Position numbers and translations under genes: made by a program. Source: TMED8 sp038125725 (GTDB lineage Bacteria; Pseudomonadota; Alphaproteobacteria; Rhodospirillales; Casp-alpha2). From it: 64,000 nucleotides of DNA. The stretch's first letter is position 1; each line of letters opens with the position of its first letter. The notes below the pieces were generated by a model. It searched no databases. It was not told the origin of the DNA and worked only from the letters and a program-made list of their open reading frames with translations. Positions 34,385 to 42,583 of this stretch are shown here, piece by piece. The stretch is from assembly GCA_038125725.1 (NCBI GenBank), contig JAYPEK010000014.1, positions 15,003-79,002 on the forward strand, written 5' to 3'.

Positions 34385-35359
34385 TTACTTCTTCTTGTAC
34401 ATGCCGATCTTGATGGCGACCTTTTCGTGGTCGGCGAAGGTCTTGTCGGCCCACTTGCGGTAATCGGCCGGGCCGACCCACTGGATGCCGGTGCCCTTGG
34501 CTTTCATCTGCTTCAGGAGGTTCGGATCCTCGGCGGCCTTTTTCAGGATCATCGCCCAATGGTCGACGATCTCTTTCGGCGTGCCCTTCGGCGCGACGAC
34601 GCCGCGCTTCAGCGAGTAGGTCATGTCGACGCCCAATTCCTTCAGCGTCGGCAGGTTCGGCAGCGCCGGGTCGCGCTTGTCGGCGGCAATGGCGAAGGCC
34701 TTCAGCTCGCCGGCTTCAATGTACTTGCGGCCGGAAGCGACGTTGATAGTGCCGAGCTGGATGGCGCCAGACAACAGCGCGGTCATGCGCTCACGGGTGC
34801 CGTCGAAGGGCACGTACTTAAACTTCATGCCGGTCATGTCTTCGAGCAGAAGCCACATGAACTGGCTGGTGGAACCGAAGGTGGCGCCAGCCTTCATGGT
34901 GTCGGGCGCGGACAGGGTGACCTTCTTGAATTCGTCAAAGCTGTTCCACGGAACCTTGCCCGAGGCGCCGACGATGTCCGGCGTGTCGGTCAGCAGCGCA
35001 ACGGTCTCGAAGTTCTCGAACGAGAACGGGATGCGGCCGTTGAGGAAGCTGATGATGGCGCTCTGGTGGATGGCGAACAGCGTGCAGCCGTCGGGCTTGG
35101 CCTTGGCCGCTTCCTTGGCGCCCTTGTTGCCGCCCTGGCCGGGAACGGTGACGACCTTGAGCTTCGGAGTCACGTCCAGGTCCTGGATGGTCTTCTCGAA
35201 GATGGAGAACAGCACGTGCGTGCCGCCGCCCGCTTTCCACGGAACGATCAGCTTGGCGGTGCTGCAGGGAATCTTCGGCGCCGCCGACGCAGGCGCGGCG
35301 GCGATCCCGAATGCCACCGCGGCAGCGGCGACGGAATAGGCGATTTGACGGAATTTCAT
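34385..35359 (-). CDS. tctC: Tripartite tricarboxylate transporter substrate-binding protein TctC
   Basis: A 324-residue periplasmic binding protein. The signal peptide is MKFRQIAYSVAAAAVAFG with the AAAPASA-AP cleavage site. The mature part matches the Bug/TctC fold, with LIVPWKAGGGTHV, VPGQGGNKGAKEAAK and GATFGSTSQFMW. It is first of the ten-gene operon, and the hairpin downstream would favour its expression. Its ligand is unknown but should be the pathway substrate, probably a small dianion. Confidence 0.94.
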   Translation of the reverse strand: MKFRQIAYSVAAAAVAFGIAAAPASAAPKIPCSTAKLIVPWKAGGGTHVLFSIFEKTIQDLDVTPKLKVVTVPGQGGNKGAKEAAKAKPDGCTLFAIHQSAIISFLNGRIPFSFENFETVALLTDTPDIVGASGKVPWNSFDEFKKVTLSAPDTMKAGATFGSTSQFMWLLLEDMTGMKFKYVPFDGTRERMTALLSGAIQLGTINVASGRKYIEAGELKAFAIAADKRDPALPNLPTLKELGVDMTYSLKRGVVAPKGTPKEIVDHWAMILKKAAEDPNLLKQMKAKGTGIQWVGPADYRKWADKTFADHEKVAIKIGMYKKK

Positions 35360-35469
35360 GGCTTCTCCTCCCTAGGTTTTGCATACCCCGGCATTCTTGG
35401 GCTTTCGGCCGGCCGGGTTTCCGTTCCCCCTATCCAGGCATGAACGACGTTTGCCCGTCAAGGCCTACG

Positions 35470-35479
35470 TGGTATACCA
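35470..35479. promoter_or_regulatory. TGGTATACCA palindrome, GntR/FCD-type operator candidate
   Basis: A perfect 10-bp palindrome lies in the 155-bp divergent region between tctC and the gamma-glutamyltransferase pair. TGGTnTACCA cores are bound by FCD-type GntR regulators (family knowledge). No GntR gene is in the window. The same stretch also has TTTTGCATACC near tctC. Confidence 0.4.
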
Positions 35480-35514
35480 GATGCAAAATCGACACTGGGG
35501 ACCCCGACACCAAA

Positions 35515-37107
35515 ATGCGAAATCTCGAACTTCCCGGCCGTTCGCCGGCCCACTCTACGGCCGGCATGGCCGCTACCTCGCACACCCTTTCCACCGCCAC
35601 CGCCATCGATATCCTCCGGCGCGGCGGCAACGCCATGGACGCCGCCATCGCGGCCTGCGCCGTGCAATGCGTGGTGGAACCCGAATCGACCGGCATCGGC
35701 GGCGACAACTTCTGCCTCTATGCGCCGGGCGGCTCCGACAAGGTCATCGCCTTCAACGGGTCGGGAAAGGCGCCCATGGCGGCGACGGCGGAATGGTACC
35801 TGGAAAACGGCATCCGAGACATCGAACGCCAGTCACCGCATGCCTGCGTCATTCCCGGCGCCATCGACGCCTGGTGCCAGCTCAATGCCGATCACGGCAG
35901 CATGGAACTGGCGGAACTGCTGCAGCCGGCCATCGACCTCGCCCGGAACGGTTACCCGGTGTCGTCGCGGGTCAGCGTCGATTTCGCCTCCCAGGCCGAT
36001 GTCATCGCCAAGGACGAAAACCTGAAACGCGTCTTCATGCCGGGCGGCCGCACCCCCGGCGTCGGCGAGATGCATCACCAGCCGGAACTGGCCGCCACCA
36101 TGGAGGCCGTCGCCAAGCAGGGCCGCGACGCCTTCTATTCCGGCGAGCTGGCCGAGGACATGGTGAACTACCTGCGCTCGCTCGGCGGCCTGCACACCAT
36201 GGATGATTTCGCCGCCGCCAAGGGCGACTACGTGGAGCCGATCTCCACCGAGTTCCGGGGCTACCAGGTCTGGCAATGCCCGCCCAACGGCCAGGGCGTC
36301 ATCGCCTTGCAGCTCCTCAACATCGCGTCCGGGTTCGACACATCCTTGGACCCCCTGTCGGCCGAGCGCCTGCACCTGGAGATCGAGGCCGGGCGCCTCG
36401 CCTACCAGGACCGCTCCTTCTATGTCGCCGACCCGACGCAGGCCGACGTGCCGGTGGATGCCATGCTGTCGGCGGAGCACGCCGATACGCTGCGTGCCGC
36501 CATCGATCCCGAGCGCGCGATGACAGACCTGCCGCAGCCGACGCTTCCCAACAACAAGAGCACCGTCTACATCACCGTGGTCGACAAGGACCGCAATGCC
36601 TGCTCGTTCATTAACACGCTGTTCCACAACTTCGGCGCCGCGCTGATGGCGCCGAAATCGGGCGTCGTCTTCACCAACCGCGCGCAGGGCTTCGTCATCG
36701 AACCGGGCCATCCGAACTGCATCGCGCCGGGCAAGCGGCCGATGCACACCATCATCCCTGGCATGGTCACCAAGGGCGGCCAGACGGTAATGTCCTACGG
36801 CGTCATGGGCGGCCACTACCAGGCCTATGGCCACATGCACTTCCTGACCCGCTTCTTGGATTACGGCATGGACATCCAGGAAGCCCAGGACGCGCCGCGC
36901 ATCTTCCCGGAACCGGGCGAAGCCGGCGTGCAGATGGAGGGCACCGTGCCCGCCGACGTGGTCGCCAAGCTGGAAGCCATGGGCCACAAGCGCACCGCGC
37001 CGCCGAAACCGATCGGCGGGTCGCAGGCGATCTGGATCGACCACGAACGCGGCATCCTCACGGGCGGCTCCGACCCGCGCAAGGATGGCTGCGCCATCGG
37101 CTACTAG
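35515..37107 (+). CDS. Gamma-glutamyltransferase family protein, paralogue 1
   Basis: A 530-residue Ntn-hydrolase of the GGT family. The nucleophile is Thr350 in NKSTVYITVVD, aligned with the TTHYSVVD of E. coli GGT. The N-terminal RRGGNAMDAAIAAC and STGIGGDNFCL blocks fit the large subunit. No signal peptide is seen, so it may act in the cytoplasm, unlike secreted GGTs. A family member would hydrolyse gamma-glutamyl amide or transfer the glutamyl group. The start is at the ATG at 35515. It diverges from the tct operon and is 27 bp upstream of a second GGT gene. Confidence 0.88.
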   Translation: MRNLELPGRSPAHSTAGMAATSHTLSTATAIDILRRGGNAMDAAIAACAVQCVVEPESTGIGGDNFCLYAPGGSDKVIAFNGSGKAPMAATAEWYLENGIRDIERQSPHACVIPGAIDAWCQLNADHGSMELAELLQPAIDLARNGYPVSSRVSVDFASQADVIAKDENLKRVFMPGGRTPGVGEMHHQPELAATMEAVAKQGRDAFYSGELAEDMVNYLRSLGGLHTMDDFAAAKGDYVEPISTEFRGYQVWQCPPNGQGVIALQLLNIASGFDTSLDPLSAERLHLEIEAGRLAYQDRSFYVADPTQADVPVDAMLSAEHADTLRAAIDPERAMTDLPQPTLPNNKSTVYITVVDKDRNACSFINTLFHNFGAALMAPKSGVVFTNRAQGFVIEPGHPNCIAPGKRPMHTIIPGMVTKGGQTVMSYGVMGGHYQAYGHMHFLTRFLDYGMDIQEAQDAPRIFPEPGEAGVQMEGTVPADVVAKLEAMGHKRTAPPKPIGGSQAIWIDHERGILTGGSDPRKDGCAIGY

Positions 37108-37134
37108 GCGGAAGCGGGACCCGGGGGAAATGCC

Positions 37135-38940
37135 GTGAACACGTTCACCACCCGTCCCGAAATCCGCGGCACCTTCGGCGTCTGCGCCTCGACCCATTGG
37201 CTGGCCACCGCCGCCGGCATGGCGGTGCTGGAGCACGGTGGCAACGCCTTCGACGCCGCCTGCGCCATGGGCTTTTCCCTGCAGGTCGTCGAGCCGCACA
37301 TGAACGGCCCGGGCGGCGAGGTGCCGGCGCTTCTGCGCCGCGCCGGGGAAACCCAAATCCGCGTGCTGTCCGGCCAGGGCCCGGCGCCGGCGAAAGCGAC
37401 GCCCGAGGCCTATCGCGCGCTCGGCCTCGACCGGGTGCCCGGCACCGGCATGCTGCCGTTGGTGGTGCCCGGCAGCTTCGACGGCTGGATGACGCTCTTG
37501 CGCGACTACGGCACCATGACGCCGCGCGCCGTCATGCAGTATGCCGTCGGTTATGCGCGGGACGGCTTCGCGGTGGCGCCCAACTGCGCCAGCGCCATCG
37601 ACCTCGTCGGACCTTTCTTCGAAGCCGAATGGCCGACCTCCGCCGAGCTCTATTTGAGGGGCGGCAAGGCGCCGGCGGCGGGATCACTGTTCCAGAACCC
37701 GGCCCTCGCCGAGACCTACGAGCGCCTGCTATCGGAAGCCGAAGCCGCCGGTGCGGACCGCGAGCGACAAATAGAATCGGCACGCAAGGCCTGGTACCAG
37801 GGCTTCGTCGCCGAGGCCATCGACCGCTTCTGCGCCGAGACCGAGGTCATGGATACGTCGGGGCGCCGTCACAAGGCGCTGCTGACAGGCAATGACCTGG
37901 CCGGGTTCCAGGCGCACTACGAAGACCCTGTGATGCTCGACTACCCGGCGGCCGGCCATGTCTTCAGCATCGCCAAACCTGGCACCTGGACACAGGGGCC
38001 GGTGATGCTGCAGCAGTTGGCCTTGCTGAAGGGCTTCGACCTCGCCGCCATGGACCCGGTCGGGCCGGATTTCGTCCACACCATCATGGAATGCGCCAAG
38101 CTCGCCTTCGCCGACCGCGAGACCTACTACGGCGACCCGGCGCATGTGGAAGTGCCGCTGGAGACGCTCTTGTCCGACGCCTACACGGACGAGCGCCGCA
38201 AGCTGGTCGGTGACACGGCCAGCCGCGAATTTCGGCCGGGCGCCATCGATGGCTTCGGCCATCCGCCGGTGCTGCACCCGAAGGGCTCGACGCTGAAGGG
38301 CGACGGCCCGGAGGGGCACGAACTCGACCATATGTTCATCACCCAGATGGGCCAGGCGCGCGGCGACACCTGCCACCTGGACGTCATCGACCGTTGGGGC
38401 AACATGATCGCGGCGACGCCGTCGGGCGGGTGGCTGTCGTCGTCGCCGGCGATCCCGGAACTGGGGTTCTGCCTCTCGACGCGCGGCCAGATGTTCTGGC
38501 TCGACGACGGCCACCCGGACCAGATCCAGCCCGGCAAGCGCCCGCGCATCACGCTGTCCCCGTCGATGGCGCTCCGCGACGGCGAGCCTTACCTGGCCTT
38601 CGGCACGCCCGGCGGCGACCAGCAGGACCAATGGCCGCTGCACATGTTCCTGCGCCATGTGCATCACGGCATGAACCTGCAACAGGCCATCGACAGCCCC
38701 AACTTCCATTCCACCCACGCGCCGGGCTCGTTCTACCCGCGCGAATGGGATCCGGCCGGCGTCAAGATCGAGGGGCGGTTCTCAGACGCGACGCTGGACG
38801 AGCTTGAACGGCGCGGCCACCGGCTCTACGTCGAGGGCGATTGGTCGCTCGGCCGCGTCTCCGCTTGCGCGCGCGACGGCAGGCTTTTGATGGCGGCGGC
38901 CAACCCGCGCCTGATGCAGGGCTACGCGGCGGGGCGGTAA
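37135..38940 (+). CDS. Gamma-glutamyltransferase family protein, paralogue 2
   Basis: A 601-residue GGT-family Ntn-hydrolase with a GTG start. The candidate nucleophile is Thr412 in GDTCHLDVIDRWGN. It has EHGGNAFDAACAMGF and GGDQQDQWPLHMFL segments and TPSGGWLSSSP near the expected oxyanion region. It is only distantly similar to the gene upstream, so they are not a recent duplication. No signal peptide is evident. Cotranscription with paralogue 1 is likely, and the two may form a functional pair. Substrates are unknown. Confidence 0.86.
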   Translation: MNTFTTRPEIRGTFGVCASTHWLATAAGMAVLEHGGNAFDAACAMGFSLQVVEPHMNGPGGEVPALLRRAGETQIRVLSGQGPAPAKATPEAYRALGLDRVPGTGMLPLVVPGSFDGWMTLLRDYGTMTPRAVMQYAVGYARDGFAVAPNCASAIDLVGPFFEAEWPTSAELYLRGGKAPAAGSLFQNPALAETYERLLSEAEAAGADRERQIESARKAWYQGFVAEAIDRFCAETEVMDTSGRRHKALLTGNDLAGFQAHYEDPVMLDYPAAGHVFSIAKPGTWTQGPVMLQQLALLKGFDLAAMDPVGPDFVHTIMECAKLAFADRETYYGDPAHVEVPLETLLSDAYTDERRKLVGDTASREFRPGAIDGFGHPPVLHPKGSTLKGDGPEGHELDHMFITQMGQARGDTCHLDVIDRWGNMIAATPSGGWLSSSPAIPELGFCLSTRGQMFWLDDGHPDQIQPGKRPRITLSPSMALRDGEPYLAFGTPGGDQQDQWPLHMFLRHVHHGMNLQQAIDSPNFHSTHAPGSFYPREWDPAGVKIEGRFSDATLDELERRGHRLYVEGDWSLGRVSACARDGRLLMAAANPRLMQGYAAGR

Positions 38941-38941
38941 C

Positions 38942-41251
38942 TCAGTCCGAGAACACGAACACCGGACTGCTCCACGCCTGGAAGCCGTCTTCCGTCGTCA
39001 CGCAGACCCAGAGCGGATTGTCCTTTGCGGCGTCGAGCGGGATTTCCACTTCCGCCGTGATTTCACGGTGCGGGTTTTCTTCGGGCAGGCGGAAGGCCTT
39101 CAACTTACGTTCCAGGCCGCCGGCGTCGAGCACCGCGTCTTCCAGGCCAACATCGGCCAGCGCTAGGTTGAGCGTGCCGTGGTTGGTGACCACGTCGAGG
39201 GCGCCGCCGGGCTCGCGGATATCGAGCCAGGCGTCGAAGCCGCCGAAGTTGCCGGTGGTGACGGCCTCGAACAGCACCGTGTCGGCGCCTTGTTGTTCGA
39301 ATTTGCGCTCCGGGTTCCAGGCGTTGATCTTGGCGAGACGGCGGATATCGGCGCCCTCGAACCGCACCCGGCCGGTCCAATGGGTCTCGCGCCCGCGCCC
39401 TCGGTATTCGGCGCCGGCCCACAAGACGCGGATGCGTTCGCCCAGGTCCTTGTCCGAGTAGCCGCGCACGGTCTGGATCACCTCGGTGCCGTTGCGGACC
39501 TCGATCCGTTCGATCGGTGCCTGGGCGGCGGCCTCGAGCCTGAGCGTCACGGATTTGGCGCCGCTTTTGACGATGTCGCCCATCATCGCCTCGGTCACTT
39601 GCGAGGTCTGGGTGTCGGGGAAGGCGTTGGGATCTTGCTCATAGAGCGTCGCGCCGTCCGGGAAGCCGACACGCACGTCCAGATGCAGCCGCGTGCCGGT
39701 GGTGCCGTAGTGATGGCGGCGCTTGAGGCAATCGAAGATGCCGTCGCGGGTGAGATCGTCGGTGAGGAAACAGGTGAGCCCGCCATAGGCGCCGAACGCG
39801 CCGGCACCGGGATAGCTCGCGCCGGGCCGGCCCTTGTGGCCGTCGGAATTGCAGACGACGCCGGAGCGGTGACCCAAGGGGAAGCCGTCGGTCAACAGCC
39901 ACTCGAAGGTGCCCCAGGCGGAATGGATTTCCATCGCCGTTTCCTGGGTCGGATCGTGGGCGTAGGCGATATCGGCGTAGCGCCCGCCGACATGCGCGTA
40001 GATGCAGCAATCCTCGTCCTTCAGTTTTTCGAACAGGATATTGGCGTTCTGCGCGTCGGTATCCAGGTCCGAACGGTCGATCAGCAGCGCATGCGAGGAG
40101 CGGTGAATCTGCCGCCCTTCCGTGCGAAAGAAGACGTTCCGGTCGCCCCCGACGGCGGTGTTGCCCGACCACTCGTAGCCCGGAAAGGTGACGAAGCGGC
40201 GGTCCTGGTGGTATTCGGCGGTGAGGTCGTTCAGATGCGCCCAGAAGGCGTTGTTGACCTGGAAGTCGTTGGCCTGGTGGCTGGTGACATCGAGAAACGC
40301 GCAGTCACGTGCGAAGGTGAAATATTCCCGCGCCGTCGTGACCCCGATGGACTCGCCGCTCTGCCCGTGCAGATCGCCCCAATAGCCGCCGTATCGGCCG
40401 GCGCGGACGACCAGCGGATGCGAGGCCGCGACCTCGTTGCCGCCTTCGTCCAGGACCCGGATGCGGAGCGTCCCTTCCGCATCGACGCTCAACCCCTCGA
40501 AGGTGACGGCTTTCTCGCCCAAGGGATAGTCGAAGGTCGCGGGCAAGCCGTTGACGGGAAGCGTGGTCTCGAAAGTGAATTTGCCCTCCGCCAGGTGGCT
40601 CGGGTTGCCCCACTCGTCCTCGGCCTTGAGGCCGAACTGGAAGCTCTCGCCCGGACGGCGGAGCGACGGCAGCACGGCGCGCCAGATCGCCGGCGGCCCC
40701 GGCACGACGGATACGTAGGGTGTGCCCGGAATCGGCGTGAAATGGCCGACGGCGCAGACATCGGCCGACACCTTGAACTCGGACGCGGACTCGACGAAGG
40801 TCTGCAGCTTCATGCCGGGCGATCCGCCCGAGGTGTCGCCGAAGACGATGGTGATGGTGTCGCCTTCACGCAGGCAGCCGCCGGTGACCCGCGCCGTCAG
40901 GGTCTTCCAGCGCGGGCGCGAGCCCGATGCCCGGCGCACATACTCGACGTTCAGCGGCACACCCGAAGAGGTGGAGGCGGTAACGTAGTTGGGCGCCGCC
41001 GGATCGCTGGTTTGTAGCGCGCCGCCGTCGCCGTGCATGCGGAAGCTGACGCGGATGGCGCCGGTATCGTCGAGACCATAGCGCCCGACCGTATAAGTGA
41101 GGCGGAAGGTCTGGTAGCTCCTGACAGGGAAGCGCCCCTTGGGCTCGAAATCCACATGGCCGTAGAGCACGGGATCCTCGCCCGGTTGCACGGCGGGCCA
41201 GGCCTCGGCCACGAGATCGGAATCGGCGAGATTGGGGAAATTGTCGGTCAT
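38942..41251 (-). CDS. DUF3604 domain-containing protein (PHP-like)
   Basis: A 769-residue protein. The N-terminal 280 residues are beta-rich. From GGYWGDLHGQSGESIG onward it carries DUF3604, with the PHP-like metal landmarks DLHGQSGE, TSHQAND, GYEWSG, AHVGGRYADI, EIHSAWGTFEW and CNSDGHKGRPG. These point to a metal-dependent hydrolase, possibly a phosphoesterase, but function is unproven. No signal peptide is seen. It is convergent with the GGT pair, 1 bp apart, so its link to their pathway is uncertain. Confidence 0.85.
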   Translation of the reverse strand: MTDNFPNLADSDLVAEAWPAVQPGEDPVLYGHVDFEPKGRFPVRSYQTFRLTYTVGRYGLDDTGAIRVSFRMHGDGGALQTSDPAAPNYVTASTSSGVPLNVEYVRRASGSRPRWKTLTARVTGGCLREGDTITIVFGDTSGGSPGMKLQTFVESASEFKVSADVCAVGHFTPIPGTPYVSVVPGPPAIWRAVLPSLRRPGESFQFGLKAEDEWGNPSHLAEGKFTFETTLPVNGLPATFDYPLGEKAVTFEGLSVDAEGTLRIRVLDEGGNEVAASHPLVVRAGRYGGYWGDLHGQSGESIGVTTAREYFTFARDCAFLDVTSHQANDFQVNNAFWAHLNDLTAEYHQDRRFVTFPGYEWSGNTAVGGDRNVFFRTEGRQIHRSSHALLIDRSDLDTDAQNANILFEKLKDEDCCIYAHVGGRYADIAYAHDPTQETAMEIHSAWGTFEWLLTDGFPLGHRSGVVCNSDGHKGRPGASYPGAGAFGAYGGLTCFLTDDLTRDGIFDCLKRRHHYGTTGTRLHLDVRVGFPDGATLYEQDPNAFPDTQTSQVTEAMMGDIVKSGAKSVTLRLEAAAQAPIERIEVRNGTEVIQTVRGYSDKDLGERIRVLWAGAEYRGRGRETHWTGRVRFEGADIRRLAKINAWNPERKFEQQGADTVLFEAVTTGNFGGFDAWLDIREPGGALDVVTNHGTLNLALADVGLEDAVLDAGGLERKLKAFRLPEENPHREITAEVEIPLDAAKDNPLWVCVTTEDGFQAWSSPVFVFSD

Positions 41252-41334
41252 GGCTGGGGTTCCCGTCAGCAGAAATTCACTGCCGACACTCTATCCCACA
41301 GACGAAACCGCGCAAGAAGCCGCGTCGACGGAAA

Positions 41335-42201
41335 TCAGGCCTTGTCGCCGCGAATCCGCATCATCCCTTCCTGCGCCATCGAGGCGATCAAGCGCCCGTC
41401 GCGGGAAAAGATGTTGCCGGTATTGAAGCCGCGCCCGCCCGACGACGAGGGCGACACCTGATCGAACAATAGCCATTCGTCGGCGCGGAACGGGCGATGG
41501 AACCACATGGAATGATCGAGCGACGCGGACACGGTCTTGCCCGTGTACCAGGTGATGCCGTGCGGCACCAAACAGGTCGCCAACAATGTCGCGTCGGAGG
41601 CATAGCCCAGCACGCATTCATGGTGCTCGAAATCCGCCGGCAGGGGATGGCGGGTGCGCGCCCAGTAGCGCTCGAACGGCGGGCCGGGTTCCGGGTGGAC
41701 GGGATCCTTGGGATCGACCGGGCGGATTTCGATGGCGCGGTCGGCCATGAAGCGTTTGCGTCCGGCTTCCGGAATGCGGTCCAGCAGCGCTTCGCGGCGG
41801 CTTTGCTCATCGGGGAGCGTCTCGGGATCGGGAACGTCCGGCATGGGAAGCTGATGCTCGATTCCGTCCTCCACCACTTGCAGCGACACCGCCATGTGAT
41901 AGATGGCACGGCCGTGCTGGCGGGCAACCACGTGACGCGACGTGAAGCTGCGCCCGTCGCGGATGCAGTCCACGTCATAGATGATCGGCACCTTGGGATC
42001 GCCCGGACGCAAAAAATAGGCATGCAGGGAATGCGGCTTGCGGCCCTCGGCGGTGCGCATGGCTGCGACCAGCGCCTGGCCGATGACATGGCCGCCGAAC
42101 ACGCGCTGGCGGTCTTCCTTCGGCGCATGGCCCCGGAATAGATCCGATTCCAACGGCTCCAGGTCCAAGAGATCGAGCAGGTTCTGCAAGGTGCCTGACA
42201 T
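41335..42201 (-). CDS. tesB: Acyl-CoA thioesterase II
   Basis: A 288-residue double-hotdog thioesterase. RVFGGHVIGQALVAA, SLHAYFLRPGD and RDGRSFTSRHVVARQHG in the first half, and SLDHSMWFHRPFRADEW in the second, are classic TesB. The LDHSMWFHR block holds the catalytic Asp. It hydrolyses medium and long acyl-CoAs in the cytoplasm. It appears monocistronic and divergent from the DUF2892 gene. Confidence 0.94.
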   Translation of the reverse strand: MSGTLQNLLDLLDLEPLESDLFRGHAPKEDRQRVFGGHVIGQALVAAMRTAEGRKPHSLHAYFLRPGDPKVPIIYDVDCIRDGRSFTSRHVVARQHGRAIYHMAVSLQVVEDGIEHQLPMPDVPDPETLPDEQSRREALLDRIPEAGRKRFMADRAIEIRPVDPKDPVHPEPGPPFERYWARTRHPLPADFEHHECVLGYASDATLLATCLVPHGITWYTGKTVSASLDHSMWFHRPFRADEWLLFDQVSPSSSGGRGFNTGNIFSRDGRLIASMAQEGMMRIRGDKA

Positions 42202-42287
42202 AGGTCGCTCTTCTTGTTGCTGTTTTCCCTGGGACTTTTTTAGCCCAAGCCGGGGGGCGGAACACGCGCTTCTTGGCTTCGGCAGGT

Positions 42288-42302
42288 GGTGACAATGTCA
42301 CC
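42288..42302. promoter_or_regulatory. GGTGAC-AAT-GTCACC palindrome overlapping a promoter
   Basis: A perfect 6-bp dyad with a 3-bp spacer lies 22 bp upstream of a TATAAC -10-like sequence. It would overlap the -35 region, as a repressor operator does. The binding protein is unknown. Confidence 0.4.
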
Positions 42303-42323
42303 GACCGGCGTCATCATCGCCGC

Positions 42324-42329
42324 TATAAC
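42324..42329 (+). promoter_or_regulatory. TATAAC -10-like element for the DUF2892 gene
   Basis: TATAAC matches the -10 consensus at five of six positions, about 50 bp before the DUF2892 ATG. No good -35 is seen, so activator or repressor control through the palindrome is plausible. Confidence 0.4.
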
Positions 42330-42379
42330 GCGCATCGATCAGCCGCGCCGCTGGCGCGCACCAGCAGGAGTTCAATTCG

Positions 42380-42583
42380 ATGAGTATCGATCGTATCGTT
42401 TTCGCCGTCGCCGGCCTGTTCATCCTGGCCAGCCTGGCACTCGCGCACTACCACCATCCCAACTGGCTCTGGTTCACCGCCTTCGTCGGCGCCAACCTGT
42501 TCCAGTCCGCCTTCACCGGGTTCTGCCCGCTGGCGATGATCCTGAAGAAACTGGGCGCGCGGCCCGGCAACGCCTTCAGCTAA
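42380..42583 (+). CDS. DUF2892 (YgaP C-terminal-like) membrane protein
   Basis: A 67-residue protein with two helices. IDRIVFAVAGLFILASLALA and the FVGANLFQSAFTGFCPLAMILKK run, read in two parts, match DUF2892, the membrane domain found at the C-terminus of YgaP rhodaneses. The FTGFCP cysteine is a family feature. The ribosome site is AGGAG. Its stop TAA interlocks with the TAG of the convergent aminotransferase gene. A role in sulfur or cyanide metabolism is only by analogy. Confidence 0.88.
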   Translation: MSIDRIVFAVAGLFILASLALAHYHHPNWLWFTAFVGANLFQSAFTGFCPLAMILKKLGARPGNAFS

